In this document: positions 1 to 8,878 of the stretch, piece by piece
Numbering within the stretch: position 1 is the first letter of the stretch
Layout of the letters: every line of letters starts with the position of its first letter
Origin: Protofrankia sp963555925
GTDB lineage: Bacteria > Actinomycetota > Actinomycetes > Frankiales > Frankiaceae
NCBI GenBank assembly: GCA_963555925.1
Contig: CAUVXJ010000006.1
Span: forward strand, 1 to 64,000
Direction of reading: 5' to 3'
DNA: 64,000 nucleotides
The notes under the pieces: model-generated
What the model was told of the DNA's origin: nothing
Database searches by the model: none
The model's input: the letters and a program-made list of their open reading frames with translations, nothing else
Made by a program: the position numbers and the translations under genes

Positions 1-74
1 ATGCACCCCGGACGCCCCGGACGCCCCGGACACCCCGGACCCCGGAAACGCCACGGGCGCCGCGTGCGGTCAGG

Positions 75-923
75 GTGCCCAAGCCGCCCGCGCTGGACAC
101 CGCGTGTGCCGCAGCCGTCGAGGAGGCCCGATCCGCCGCGGTCACCGAGGCTGATGATCCGGGCCTTGTCGGCGACCACCTCGGCGTCGAGGCCGAGGGC
201 GAACGCCTTGTGCTGCACCGCTTCGCATGCACGGCGCGCGCCTATCCCGGTTGGGTGTGGACGGTGGTCGTGAGCCGCGCATCGCGGTTGCGGAAGGTCA
301 CCGTGGATGATGTCGTGCTGTTGCCCGGCGACGGCGCCATGACCGCTCCACAGTGGGTGCCGTGGTCCCAGCGGCTGCGTCCGGGCGACGTCGGAGTCGG
401 AGACCTGCTGCCGACCGCCGTGGACGATCCGCGCCTCACACTGCGTCTTGGTGATGTCGAGGAGTTCGTCGACACCGATGCCTGGTATGAGCTCGGGTTC
501 GGTCGTCCCCGGCTGCTGTCCGTGGAGGGACGTGACGACGCTGTGGCCCGTTGGTATGCGGGCGAGTCCGGTCCGGAGGCATCGATCGCCCGGGTCGCTC
601 CCGCGACCTGTCAGACATGTGGCTTTCACGTACGTCTAGCCGGGATCCTCGGCCGCCTGTTCGGGGTGTGCGCGAACGAGATGGCCCCGGACGACGCTCG
701 GGTGACTGCTTTCGATCATGGTTGTGGTGCCCACTCGGAGGCGATGGTCGCTCCCTCCGCGCATCCCGAGGCAGTTGTGTTCGACGACGATCCGTCCGAC
801 CTGGAATCCTCCGACCTGGAATTCATCGGCGTATCGGCGCACCCGCCCGGCTCGGTTCCAGACGACGGCGCCGACGCACTCAGCGGTGACGCGGCAGGTC
901 CGGAGCCTTACGGCCACTCCTGA
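75..923 (+). CDS. DUF3027 family protein
   Basis: This is an actinobacterial protein of unknown function recognised as DUF3027 from the N-terminal helix (ALDTACAAAVEEAR) and the conserved stretch VVLLPGDGAMTAPQWVPW followed by RLRPGDVGVGDLLP. A cysteine/histidine cluster (CQTC near residue 176, then FGVC, then DHGCGAHSE) looks like a zinc-binding module. The C-terminal 50 residues are acidic and low-complexity. The GTG at 75 is used because the family's N-terminal helix begins right after it. The frame is open upstream to the window edge, so a slightly earlier start is possible. The next gene is purL on the same strand. The function is unknown and the family assignment is from memory of related proteins. 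Confidence 0.8.
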   Translation: MPKPPALDTACAAAVEEARSAAVTEADDPGLVGDHLGVEAEGERLVLHRFACTARAYPGWVWTVVVSRASRLRKVTVDDVVLLPGDGAMTAPQWVPWSQRLRPGDVGVGDLLPTAVDDPRLTLRLGDVEEFVDTDAWYELGFGRPRLLSVEGRDDAVARWYAGESGPEASIARVAPATCQTCGFHVRLAGILGRLFGVCANEMAPDDARVTAFDHGCGAHSEAMVAPSAHPEAVVFDDDPSDLESSDLEFIGVSAHPPGSVPDDGADALSGDAAGPEPYGHS

Positions 924-1017
924 CGGCCGGTTGGATCACCGCGGTGGGATCACTACGGTGGGATCGCCTCGGTGGGATCGTCGTGGTCGGGTTGTCGAGG
1001 ACGAAACGTCCGGGAAG

Positions 1018-3590
1018 ATGGATGACGTGACCGGCACACCGACCGTACCCACTGCCCCGTCCGCGCCCGACGCTGGCCGGCCCGACGCCGCCCGGCCCGA
1101 CGCCGTCCAGCCCCACAGGGAACTCGGTCTCACCGACGACGAGTACGCCCGGATCATCTCCACCCTCGGTCGGCTGCCGTCCGATGCCGAGCTTGCCATG
1201 TACTCGGTGATGTGGAGCGAACACTGTTCGTATAAGTCGTCCAAGGTGCATCTGCGGCGGTTCCACGACATACCCGCCGGTGAGCGCATGCTCGTCGGCA
1301 TGGGCGAGAACGCCGGGGTGGTCGCTGTCGGTGAGGGTCTGGCCGTCACATTTAAGATCGAATCGCATAATCATCCGAGTTTCGTCGAGCCCTACCAGGG
1401 TGCGGCGACTGGCGTCGGCGGGATTGTCCGCGACATCCTGACTATGGGTGCCCGGCCGATCGCAGTCCTCGACCCGCTCCGGTTCGGCGACGCCGACGCG
1501 CCCGACACGGCGCGGATGTTGCCCGGGGTGGTCGCGGGCATCGGCGGCTACGGCAACTGCCTGGGCCTGCCGACGATCGGCGGGGAAGTCGTCTTCGATC
1601 CGTCGTATCTGGGGAACCCGCTGGTCAACGCCTTGTGCGTGGGGGTGATGCCGGTCGGACGGGTGCAGACTTCGGCGGCGACCGGAGTCGGTAACGCGGT
1701 CGTCCTGCTCGGTGCGAAGACCGGTCGGGACGGCATCGGTGGGGTGTCGGTGCTGGCGTCGGCGACCTTCGACGAGGGTGGCGGACCGGCGCGCCGACCA
1801 TCGGTACAGGTCGGAGACCCGTTCACCGAGAAGATTCTCATCGAGTCCTGCCTGGAGCTGTTTGACCGCGGGCTTGTCGTCGCCATCCAGGACCTCGGCG
1901 GCGCGGGGCTGACCTGTGCGCTGACCGAGACGACCGCTGCCGGCCTGGCCACCGGTGGCTCCGGTGGGATGACGGTCGACCTCGACCTCGTCCCGCTGCG
2001 GGAGGCCTCGATGGTGCCGCACGAGATCCTGGCGAGTGAGTCCCAGGAACGGATGCTCGCGATCGTCACGCCGGACGCACTGCCCCAGGTGCTCGCGGTC
2101 GCCGAACGCTGGGGAGTGCTTGCCACCCGGATCGGAATAGTCACCGAAAGTGGTCGTCTTGTCATCCGGTGGCATGGTGATGTCGTCGTCGACGTGCCGC
2201 CCGGCTCGCTCGCCGACGACGGGCCGGTGTATGACCGGCCGATGCGCAGGCCGGCGGACCTGGACGGGCTGCGGGCCGACGACCCGGCGGCGTTGCCGCG
2301 CCCGAGCAGCGGAGCCGACCTGCGCGCCACGTTGCTGACCATGATTGCTTCGCCGAATCTGTGCTCCAAGGCGTGGGTGACCGACCAGTACGACCGGTAT
2401 GTGCAGGCCAACACTGTGCTTGCGCAGCCCGAGGATGCCGGCGTGATCAGGCTTTCCGACGAGACTGGTCTTGGTATCGCGCTTGCAACAGACGGTAATG
2501 GTCGGTATGCCAGACTTGATCCGTTCGCAGGTGTGCAGCTCGCACTCGCCGAAGCATGCCGCAACGTGGCCGCGACCGGGGCCGTGCCGATCGCCGTCAC
2601 GAACTGCCTGAACTTCGGTTCACCCGAGGATCCAGAGGTCATGTGGCAGTTCGCCGAGACGACCCGGGGGCTCGCGGATGCCTGTCGTCAGCTCGGACTG
2701 CCCGTGACCGGCGGCAATGTGTCCTTCTACAACCAGACCGGGTCGATGCCGATCAACCCGACTCCGGTCGTCGGCGTCCTGGGCCTCTTCGACGATGTGG
2801 CCCGGCGCGTGGCGATCGGCTTCACCGATGAGGGTGACTCTCTGTTGTTGCTTGGGGACACCCGCCCGGAGTTCGGCGGGTCCGAGTGGGCGTGGGTGGC
2901 ACACCGGCACCTGGGCGGGCAGCCGCCCGCGGTCGACCTCGCCGCGGAGAAGCTTCTCGCCCAGATCCTGGTTTCGGGTTCCCGCGACGGCATGCTGACC
3001 GCGGCGCACGATCTGTCCGACGGCGGGCTGGCGGCGGCACTGGTCGAGTCCTGCCTGCGTGGTGGGCGTGGNNNNNNNNNNNNNNNNNNNNNNNNNNNNN
3101 NNNNNNNNNNNNNNNNNNNNNNNNNNNNNNNNNNNNNNNNNNNNNNNNNNNNNNNNNNNNNNNNNNNNNNNNNNNNNNNNNNNNNNNNNNNNNNNNNNNN
3201 NNNNNNNNNNNNNNNNNNNNNNNNNNNNNNNNNNNNNNNNNNNNNNNNNNNNNNNNNNNNNNNNNNNNNNNNNNNNNNNNNNNNNNNNNNNNNNNNNNNN
3301 NNNNNNNNNNNNNNNNNNNNNNNNNNNNNNNNNNNNNNNNNNNNNNNNNNNNNNNNNTGTTCACCGAGCTGTTCAGCGAGTCGGCGGGTCGGGCGGTGGT
3401 GGCCGTCTCCCGATCGGAGGAGCTGCGGTTCACCGACATGTGCGGTGCCCGCGGACTGCCGTGCCGGCGCATCGGTGTGGTGGACGGCGATATTTTCGAC
3501 GTTCAGGACGCCTTTGCCGTCAGCCTCGACGAACTGCAGGCCGCCCACTCGTCCACTCTGCCCGGCATCTTCGGCGCTGTAACCGTCTGA
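1018..3590 (+). CDS. purL: phosphoribosylformylglycinamidine synthase II (PurL), interrupted by an assembly gap
   Basis: PurL is the large ATP-dependent subunit of FGAM synthase in purine synthesis and takes ammonia from PurQ. Diagnostic segments are MWSEHCSYKSSK near residue 63, ESHNHPS near 116, the glycine-rich AIRS-type repeats and GGNVSFYNQTGS near 565. The start is the ATG at 1018 (MDDVTG); the frame is open far upstream but that part does not look like protein. The run of N at 3072-3357 is 286 long, not a multiple of three, so the C-terminus (FSESAGRAVVAVSR to LPGIFGAVTV) appears in another frame after it. Homologues need only some 25-50 residues between the flanks, so the gap length is probably an estimate. 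purQ lies 6.6 kb away on the other strand and purS is not in the window. Confidence 0.93.
3072..3357. other. assembly gap (286 N) inside purL
   Basis: This is a run of N between two halves of purL. Both flanks encode recognisable PurL sequence, so this is missing sequence rather than a real gene break. Confidence 0.98.
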
Positions 3591-3754
3591 ACTCGTGCCT
3601 CGATCGGCCGATACGAATCATGGCCGATACCCATAATCATGGCCGGCACGAAATATCTGATACCCCCACTCATGGGTGATCTGTCATGGTCGGACGGTTT
3701 GGACGCCTGACCGTCGGGCAACTCAGTTTCTGAGGATGGATATCCCGGTCGCTG

Positions 3755-3790
3755 GAGCTGGCACTGGAGCTGGCACTGGAGCTGGCACTG
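3755..3790 (+). repeat. tandem repeat, 3 x 12 bp
   Basis: Three perfect copies of GAGCTGGCACTG follow one another, with a degenerate fourth on each side. The repeat is noncoding and lies between purL and the GH15 gene. Confidence 0.9.
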
Positions 3791-3856
3791 GAGTGGCAGA
3801 TCACACTCGCCGCAGGTCGCTGCACCACCCTTGGACGCTTTCGTGCAGGACGATCC

Positions 3857-3886
3857 GGGCCTGTCCGAGATCAATCGGACAGGCCC
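3857..3886 (+). terminator. perfect 12-bp hairpin downstream of purL
   Basis: GGGCCTGTCCGA and its exact reverse complement are separated by a 6-nt loop. There is no T-tract, which is common for actinobacterial terminators. It could end purL transcription; regulation of the downstream gene is the alternative. Confidence 0.55.
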
Positions 3887-4056
3887 TAACCGACCAACCC
3901 GTTCTCCTCGAAGCGACATCGCCCGGTCGGGCTGTTTCACCGCGGGGAGACGGCCGGCTGCGCGCCGGACCACCGGCCCACGATGGGTGTCCACGCCGGA
4001 CGCTACGAGCCGCGAGGCGGCAGGAACCGCTGCCGAGCAGAACCATAGGGGGAGAG

Positions 4057-5904
4057 ATGGACTATCCACAGATTTCTGACCACGGGTTGATCGGGGATCT
4101 CCAGACCGCGGCGCTGGTGACGAAGGACGGCGAAATCGACTGGTTCTGCGCGCCCCGATTCGATTCACCGAGTATCTTTGCCTCCCTGCTGGACCGGGAA
4201 CGCGGCGGCCACTTCACAATCGCGCCGGCGGAGCCGGGCTATGTGTCGCGGCAGTTGTACCTACCTGACAGCGCGGTTCTTATCACCCGCTTCCTGACCG
4301 CCGGCGGCGTGGGTGAACTCCTCGACTTCATGCCCATCGCGGACACGACCCGGCCGACCGACCGGCACCGGTTGGTCCGGGTTCTGCGGGTCGTGCGTGG
4401 GGAGATGCGTTTCGCGGTCGATTTCATGCCACGTTTCGACTACGGCCGCGCCACCCACACCATGGAGGTGACCGGCGACGGCGCGATCTTCCGTGCCGGG
4501 GATCAGCGCATCACCCTGCACCCGGCCAGGAACGTCCAATGGGAAAAGGCCGAGCGGATCAGCCAGTCCAACGGCGACGGGGTCCGCGGCACGGCGACGC
4601 TGAAGGCCGGCCAGGTCGGGGCCGTGATGATGGAGACCGGGGACGGCGACCCGCCGCACCGGCTGGCCCGGGACGAGATCACCTCCCTGCTCGACGACAC
4701 GGTGCGGTACTGGCGGCGCTGGCTGGCCCGGTCGACCTACACCGGCCGGTGGCGCGAGCAGGTCCGCCGCTCGGCGATGACGCTGAAGCTCATGACCTAC
4801 GCCCCTACCGGTGCGGTGGTGGCAGCGCCCACCGCCGGGCTGCCCGAACAGATCGGCGGCGAGCGCAACTGGGACTACCGATTCACCTGGATCCGCGACG
4901 CATCGTTCTCGGTGTACGCGCTGTTGGGACTGGGCTACGTCGAGGAGGCACGCAGTTTTGTCGGGTGGCTGGCCAACCGGATCGAGGAGCAGGCCGGTGA
5001 CGCCTCCGGCCCCTTGAAGATCATGTATCGGGTGGACGGTTCGTCGGACCTGAGCGAGGAGACCCTCGACCATTTCGAGGGTTATATGGGCTCGGCGCCG
5101 GTGCGGATCGGCAACGGCGCGTCCGACCAGCTCCAGCTCGACATCTACGGCGAGGCGATGGACTCGATCTACTTCGCGGACCGTCACGGTGTCGCCCTCG
5201 GCTACGCCCGGTGGAACCGCGTGGTCGATATGCTGGACTGGCTGTGTGACCACTGGGACTCCCCCGAGGAAGGCATCTGGGAAACCCGCGGCGGCCGGCA
5301 GAACTTCACCTACGGGCGAATCAATTCCTGGACCGCCTTCGACCGTGCCATCCGGCTCGCCGCCGAGCGGGCCCGGCCGGGCAAGCTCCAACGGTGGGCC
5401 ACCGAACGTGACCGCGTGTACCGCCAGGTCATGGACCGGGGCTGGAACGACAAGCGGCAGGCCTTCGTCCAGCACTATGACACCGACGTGCTGGACGCTT
5501 CCCTGCTGCGGATGGTCCAGGTCGGTTTCGTCGTCCCCGACGACCCGATGTGGTTGTCCACCTTGAACGCGATGGACTCCGAACTGGTCTCTGACAGCCT
5601 GGTCTACCGGTACAACCCGGAAGCATCCCCGGACGGGCTCCGCGGTTCGGAGGGCACCTTCTCCCTGTGCACGTTCTGGTACGTCGACGCGTTGGCTCGT
5701 TCCGGTCGGCTGGAGGAGGCCGGGCTCATCTTCGAGAAGATGCACACCTATGCCAATCCACTGGGCCTGTATTCCGAGGAGATCGGCCTGACCGGCGAGC
5801 AGCTCGGTAACTTCCCGCAGGCGTTCACGCACCTCGCGCTGATCAACGCCGCGGTCAACCTCAACCGGCAACTCGACGCCTCCGACGCCCAGATTCGCGA
5901 CTGA
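4057..5904 (+). CDS. glycoside hydrolase family 15 protein (glucoamylase/trehalase-like)
   Basis: This 615-residue cytosolic protein has the layout of GH15 enzymes: an N-terminal beta domain starting ISDHGLIGDLQTAALV, then an (alpha/alpha)6 catalytic barrel. The catalytic-region motif GGERNWDYRFTWIRDAS lies near residue 266, and SEGTFSLCTFWYVDAL lies in the last third. The family hydrolyses alpha-glucosidic bonds; mycobacterial relatives act on trehalose, so a role in trehalose or glucan turnover is likely but the substrate is not determined. The ATG at 4057 is preceded at once by a strong GGGGGAGAG ribosome-binding site. The gene stands alone between two noncoding stretches and ends just before a GC-rich hairpin. 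No signal peptide is seen. Confidence 0.88.
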   Translation: MDYPQISDHGLIGDLQTAALVTKDGEIDWFCAPRFDSPSIFASLLDRERGGHFTIAPAEPGYVSRQLYLPDSAVLITRFLTAGGVGELLDFMPIADTTRPTDRHRLVRVLRVVRGEMRFAVDFMPRFDYGRATHTMEVTGDGAIFRAGDQRITLHPARNVQWEKAERISQSNGDGVRGTATLKAGQVGAVMMETGDGDPPHRLARDEITSLLDDTVRYWRRWLARSTYTGRWREQVRRSAMTLKLMTYAPTGAVVAAPTAGLPEQIGGERNWDYRFTWIRDASFSVYALLGLGYVEEARSFVGWLANRIEEQAGDASGPLKIMYRVDGSSDLSEETLDHFEGYMGSAPVRIGNGASDQLQLDIYGEAMDSIYFADRHGVALGYARWNRVVDMLDWLCDHWDSPEEGIWETRGGRQNFTYGRINSWTAFDRAIRLAAERARPGKLQRWATERDRVYRQVMDRGWNDKRQAFVQHYDTDVLDASLLRMVQVGFVVPDDPMWLSTLNAMDSELVSDSLVYRYNPEASPDGLRGSEGTFSLCTFWYVDALARSGRLEEAGLIFEKMHTYANPLGLYSEEIGLTGEQLGNFPQAFTHLALINAAVNLNRQLDASDAQIRD

Positions 5905-5925
5905 CCGTTCGGGACCGGCGGTGTT

Positions 5926-5959
5926 CCGGGGGATCCCAGCCGGGTACCGGATCCCCCGG
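5926..5959 (+). terminator. GC-rich hairpin after the GH15 gene
   Basis: CCGGGGGATCC pairs with GGATCCCCCGG across a 12-nt loop, 21 nt after the GH15 stop codon. This is a likely factor-independent terminator without a U-tract. Confidence 0.6.
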
Positions 5960-5975
5960 GGATGACGGCCGTCGG

Positions 5976-6083
5976 CGGTAGGTGGGAACTGCCGTTCCCG
6001 TGACCGCAACGACCTACCGTACGGTTTCTTGGCCGTTGGCCGTCGGTGGAAACTGCCGTTCCCATGACCACAATGACCTACCG
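5976..6083. repeat. palindrome doublet, GTAGGT family, copies 1 and 2
   Basis: Two related imperfect palindromes lie at 5976-6019 and 6044-6083, offset by 68 bp. Each begins CGGTAGGT or CGGTGG, has AACTGCCGTTCCC in the middle and ends GACCTACCG. The same architecture recurs as a doublet at 19191-19298. The surrounding stretch from 5960 to 6306 has no other recognisable gene. Confidence 0.8.
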
Positions 6084-6306
6084 CTGGGGCCTACGGCCGG
6101 GACGCGGAAGGCGCCGGTGGTCGGCGCCATTACCGGCACCATCCGGACCGATCCCGCGGAACGCGTTGTCCTCGGGCGTGGTTCAAACCTCGCCGCGGCG
6201 GATGTGATTAGGTCAGAAATGACTCCTGTGCTCGTCCCGTATCGGATATGCCTGTCATAGCGCAGAAAGAGCGCTCTCATGGCGGCTGGCTGACGGCGAG
6301 GGGACG

Positions 6307-7323
6307 ATGGCACTTTCCAGAGCGGCGGCGGAACTCTATACCGAGATCGGGCCGGCACCGTCGAACTGCGGTGCATTGCGGAAGCGGCTCCGTATGGAGG
6401 ATGCGCAGTTCGACGAGGCGATGGCGGAGCTTGTTCTCGCGGGTATGGCGATTGTGGAAGGGCGGCGGATCCGCCGGGCCCCGAGCGGCCGGACTCCGCC
6501 GAAAGCGTCTCGCGACGCGCTTGTGGTCTTCGACCAGCTTCCGCCGGACGGCACTCCCGTCGGCGGCCTGCGGCTGCGTAGCGCTGTAAGAATCACGAAC
6601 GACCGTTATCGATTGGCGCTGGACGAGCTCAAGACCGCCGGTCTCGTCCGGCTCGGGCGAGGCCGCGGGGGCACGATCGCCCGCGCCGACGATGTGCTTC
6701 AGACGCCGGACGACGAGGCGTTGGAAACGCACGTCGACGACGCGGGATTCGCTGCTGCCGGCCCTGGCCAGCTGGTACGCCGGGAGTCCGAGCTGTATCA
6801 GCCCTTCGTCGACTGGTACCAGAGCGAGATCGATACGGCTGGTCTCACCTTCAGTCACATTCGTGAGACCGCTTCCGCGCGCAGGCGGGTACGGGCCAGT
6901 GGTCAGTGGTCCCGGCCGGACGTCGCGGCGGTCGAAGTCTGGAGCTCGTATCTGCTGCCCGATGTCGTCCTCACGATTTCATCCTTTGAAATCAAACGGT
7001 CGGCTGAGGCCAATCGGCTGGAGTCGCTGTACGAGGCAGCGGCCCATGGGCGTTGGGCGCACTGCCCGAGCCTCGTCGTCGAGACGGCCTCTGAAGAGGA
7101 CGAGGACAATCCGGTGTCCGACCGTGTTCTAGAAGAACTCGACAGGCTGAAGCTGGGTCTGTATACGATGTACAACCTCGGATGTGGAGCTTTTCGTGTG
7201 AAGCAGTACATACCGCCGTCGAGGCATGCACCCGACCCTGGCTATCTACATGATCTCTTGGAGTACTTCTTCTCCGACGACAAACGGCAGTGGGAGAAGT
7301 ACCGACTGGCGATCCGCCGCTGA
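6307..7323 (+). CDS. winged-helix plus PD-(D/E)XK-fold protein, COG2958/HrgA-like
   Basis: This is a 338-residue protein with two regions. Residues 1 to about 150 are helical and resemble tandem winged-helix DNA-binding units (LYTEIGPAPSNCGALRKRL, then RITNDRYRLALDELKTAGLV). The C-terminal half has a nuclease-like signature: RPDVAAVEV with D205, then SSFEIKRS with E228 and K230, which fits D-Xn-E-X-K. The following LYEAAAHGRWAHCPSLVVE and the late LKLGLYTMYNLGCGAFRV resemble the COG2958 (HrgA) family, restriction-endonuclease-like proteins with an N-terminal HTH. There is no methylase or helicase next to it. The ATG at 6307 follows a GAGGGGACG ribosome-binding site. Family placement is from remembered motif resemblance; nuclease activity is inference. 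Confidence 0.6.
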   Translation: MALSRAAAELYTEIGPAPSNCGALRKRLRMEDAQFDEAMAELVLAGMAIVEGRRIRRAPSGRTPPKASRDALVVFDQLPPDGTPVGGLRLRSAVRITNDRYRLALDELKTAGLVRLGRGRGGTIARADDVLQTPDDEALETHVDDAGFAAAGPGQLVRRESELYQPFVDWYQSEIDTAGLTFSHIRETASARRRVRASGQWSRPDVAAVEVWSSYLLPDVVLTISSFEIKRSAEANRLESLYEAAAHGRWAHCPSLVVETASEEDEDNPVSDRVLEELDRLKLGLYTMYNLGCGAFRVKQYIPPSRHAPDPGYLHDLLEYFFSDDKRQWEKYRLAIRR

Positions 7324-7443
7324 GCGCGCCTGCGCGGTCGGAAAGGGCCGGCTGGGGAGTAGGCCGCGAGTAGGCCGGGAGATCGTGTTCGTCGTCATGG
7401 GCGGTTCGACCGGGCGGTGGCGAGTAGGCGGTCCGCGACCCGG

Positions 7444-8046
7444 TCACAGGTAAGCCCGAGCGAGCCCGTGGCCAGTTGGGATTCGAGTCTTGTAGTCGGC
7501 GATTCCCTGCGCGGCGAACAGTTTAAGCCCGAGCGAGCCCGTGGCCAGTTGGGATTCGAGGGCGTGGCGGGTCTGGTGGGCGTGCAGCCATACCCGTTCG
7601 GCATCCATCACCTCATCGTTCGGCGCGCGGGTCGCGTAGGTGAGGGCGAGCGACGCCGCGGTCGCCTGCTCGGCCTCCACCGCGTCCGCGAGCTGCCGGG
7701 ACATCGTCCACATGCGTGAGAACGTCCGCTGACTTTCGATCAAAACGGCTGGTAGCCGTGTCCTGGCCAAGCGATTCCCCTGCGGGGATGCCGGCGGATC
7801 CGAGTCCGTCGGCTCCGAGCCCGGCCCTGGTGCCGGTGATTGTGGTGTTGATTGTGGTGTTGATTGTGACTCTGATGGCGATTGTGGTGGCGATGTTCCC
7901 GCGGAATCCTCGTGGTCCGGCGGTTGCGGAAGTTTCTGTACCACGGTTCCAGCCCTCCTCGATCCGGGTACCCACCTGCGTGGCGGGGAGTACCCGCTGC
8001 CGGCCGGCCGCACGCGTTCGACGAGCGTTCGTTCACACTCGACCAT
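7444..8046 (-). CDS. hypothetical protein with low-complexity N-terminus and rearranged C-terminus
   Basis: I do not recognise this gene. The N-terminal half is Pro/Ser/Gln-rich with short repeats (STPQSTPQS). The middle is a compositionally normal helical domain (MSRQLADAVEAEQATAAS, then APNDEVMDAERVWLHAHQ) whose codons are almost all G/C-ending, so this strand is surely coding. The last 37 bp of that domain are duplicated 73 bp downstream (7451-7487 and 7524-7560). Because 73 is not a multiple of three, the present C-terminus is shifted. Removing one unit restores a frame ending DRVADRLLATARSNRP at 7395. The start is uncertain, and the true N-terminus may be an internal codon. Confidence 0.6.
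   Translation of the reverse strand: MVECERTLVERVRPAGSGYSPPRRWVPGSRRAGTVVQKLPQPPDHEDSAGTSPPQSPSESQSTPQSTPQSPAPGPGSEPTDSDPPASPQGNRLARTRLPAVLIESQRTFSRMWTMSRQLADAVEAEQATAASLALTYATRAPNDEVMDAERVWLHAHQTRHALESQLATGSLGLKLFAAQGIADYKTRIPTGHGLARAYL
7451..7560. repeat. 37-bp direct repeat, 73-bp period
   Basis: Identical 37-bp copies lie at 7451-7487 and 7524-7560, beginning TAAGCCCGAGCGAGCCCG. They encode LESQLATGSLGL on the minus strand in the upstream copy. The arrangement is a 73-bp tandem duplication at the 3' end of a gene. Confidence 0.95.
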
Positions 8047-8058
8047 GCGTCCCGCGGA

Positions 8059-8745
8059 TCACCAGCGGGGACGGAGACGGCTGGGCCCGCAGCCAGCGGG
8101 CGTTACCAGCCGGCCGAGGCAGAGCAGCATACCCTGGATGATCAGAGCCAGCGCCACGACCAGCACTGCGCCGCCGACCGCCTGCGCGTCGTCGTGGTGA
8201 GCCAGGCCGTCCAGCACGAGTCGACCGAGCCCGCCGCCGCCGATGAGGGCGGCGACCGTGGCGGTGGCGACGACTCGGGCCGTCGCCGTCCGTAGGCCCA
8301 CCAGCAGCAGTGGCGCGGCCAGCGGTAGCTCCACCTGGCGCAGCACCTGACCGCCGGACATGCCCATCCCGACCGCGGCCTGTGTCACCGCCTTGTCAAC
8401 GTCGCGCATGCTGAGGTAGGCAGTGGACAGCAGCGGTGGTACCGCGATGAGGGTCAGCGCGACCGTAGCCGTGGTGTTGCCGAAGCCGAGCGGCCCGACG
8501 GCCAGCAGCACGAGCACGGCCAATGCCGGTACCGCCCGTTCAACCGTGGAGATGCCGACAGCGAGAATGCGGCCTCGTCCGATGTGACCGAGCCACACCC
8601 CGATCGGTAGCGCGAGGGCGCACGCGAGCCCCACGGACGCGGTAGTCAACGTCACGTGTTCGATGAGGCGCCGGGTGACGCCGTTGCCGCCGTCCCAGTT
8701 GGCGCTGTCGCCAAGCCATGAGGCGGTCTGCGAGATTGTGCTCAC
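8059..8745 (-). CDS. ABC transporter permease, glycine betaine/choline (OpuCB/ProW) type
   Basis: This is a roughly 228-residue integral membrane protein with five or six hydrophobic segments and the binding-protein-dependent permease loop (QAAVGMGMSGGQVLRQVELPLAAPLLLVGLR). The loop pattern and the phrase IGGGGLGRLVLDGL match OpuC/ProW-type permeases for quaternary amines. The GTG at 8745 (VSTISQTASWLGD) is preferred, because the 35 upstream residues in frame are atypical and Cys/aromatic-rich. It is divergent from an ATPase gene at 8879, 133 bp away, rather than in an operon with it. No substrate-binding protein is seen nearby. Confidence 0.8.
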   Translation of the reverse strand: MSTISQTASWLGDSANWDGGNGVTRRLIEHVTLTTASVGLACALALPIGVWLGHIGRGRILAVGISTVERAVPALAVLVLLAVGPLGFGNTTATVALTLIAVPPLLSTAYLSMRDVDKAVTQAAVGMGMSGGQVLRQVELPLAAPLLLVGLRTATARVVATATVAALIGGGGLGRLVLDGLAHHDDAQAVGGAVLVVALALIIQGMLLCLGRLVTPAGCGPSRLRPRW

Positions 8746-8878
8746 ACGGCGACGGTACCGGGATAACTCGATACCGACCGGATAATCCGGTAGAAAAGCT
8801 ATGAAACAGCAATGACAGTACTGTGGGTTCCACGGTCGGAATGATCGCAATCGGTCCGGGAGGGGTTGGTCGGCGTCG

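Larger units (their letters stand above)
3591..4056. other. intergenic region between purL and the GH15 gene
   Basis: No convincing gene is visible. The region holds two copies of AATCATGGCCG near 3617 and 3645, a 12-bp tandem repeat at 3755-3790 and a strong hairpin at 3857-3886. It ends in a purine-rich GGGGGAGAG ribosome-binding site just before the ATG at 4057. Confidence 0.6.

Noticed and set aside
718..1017. 5' extension of the purL frame upstream of 1018
   Set aside because: The sequence is the shadow of the DUF3027 gene and has no resemblance to PurL; ATG 1018 fits the family.
7716..8141. Plus-strand frame with an apparent membrane helix (IVVLIVVLIVTLMAIVVAMF)
   Set aside because: It is the antisense of the Pro/Ser/Gln repeats of the minus-strand gene; codon bias clearly favours the minus strand.
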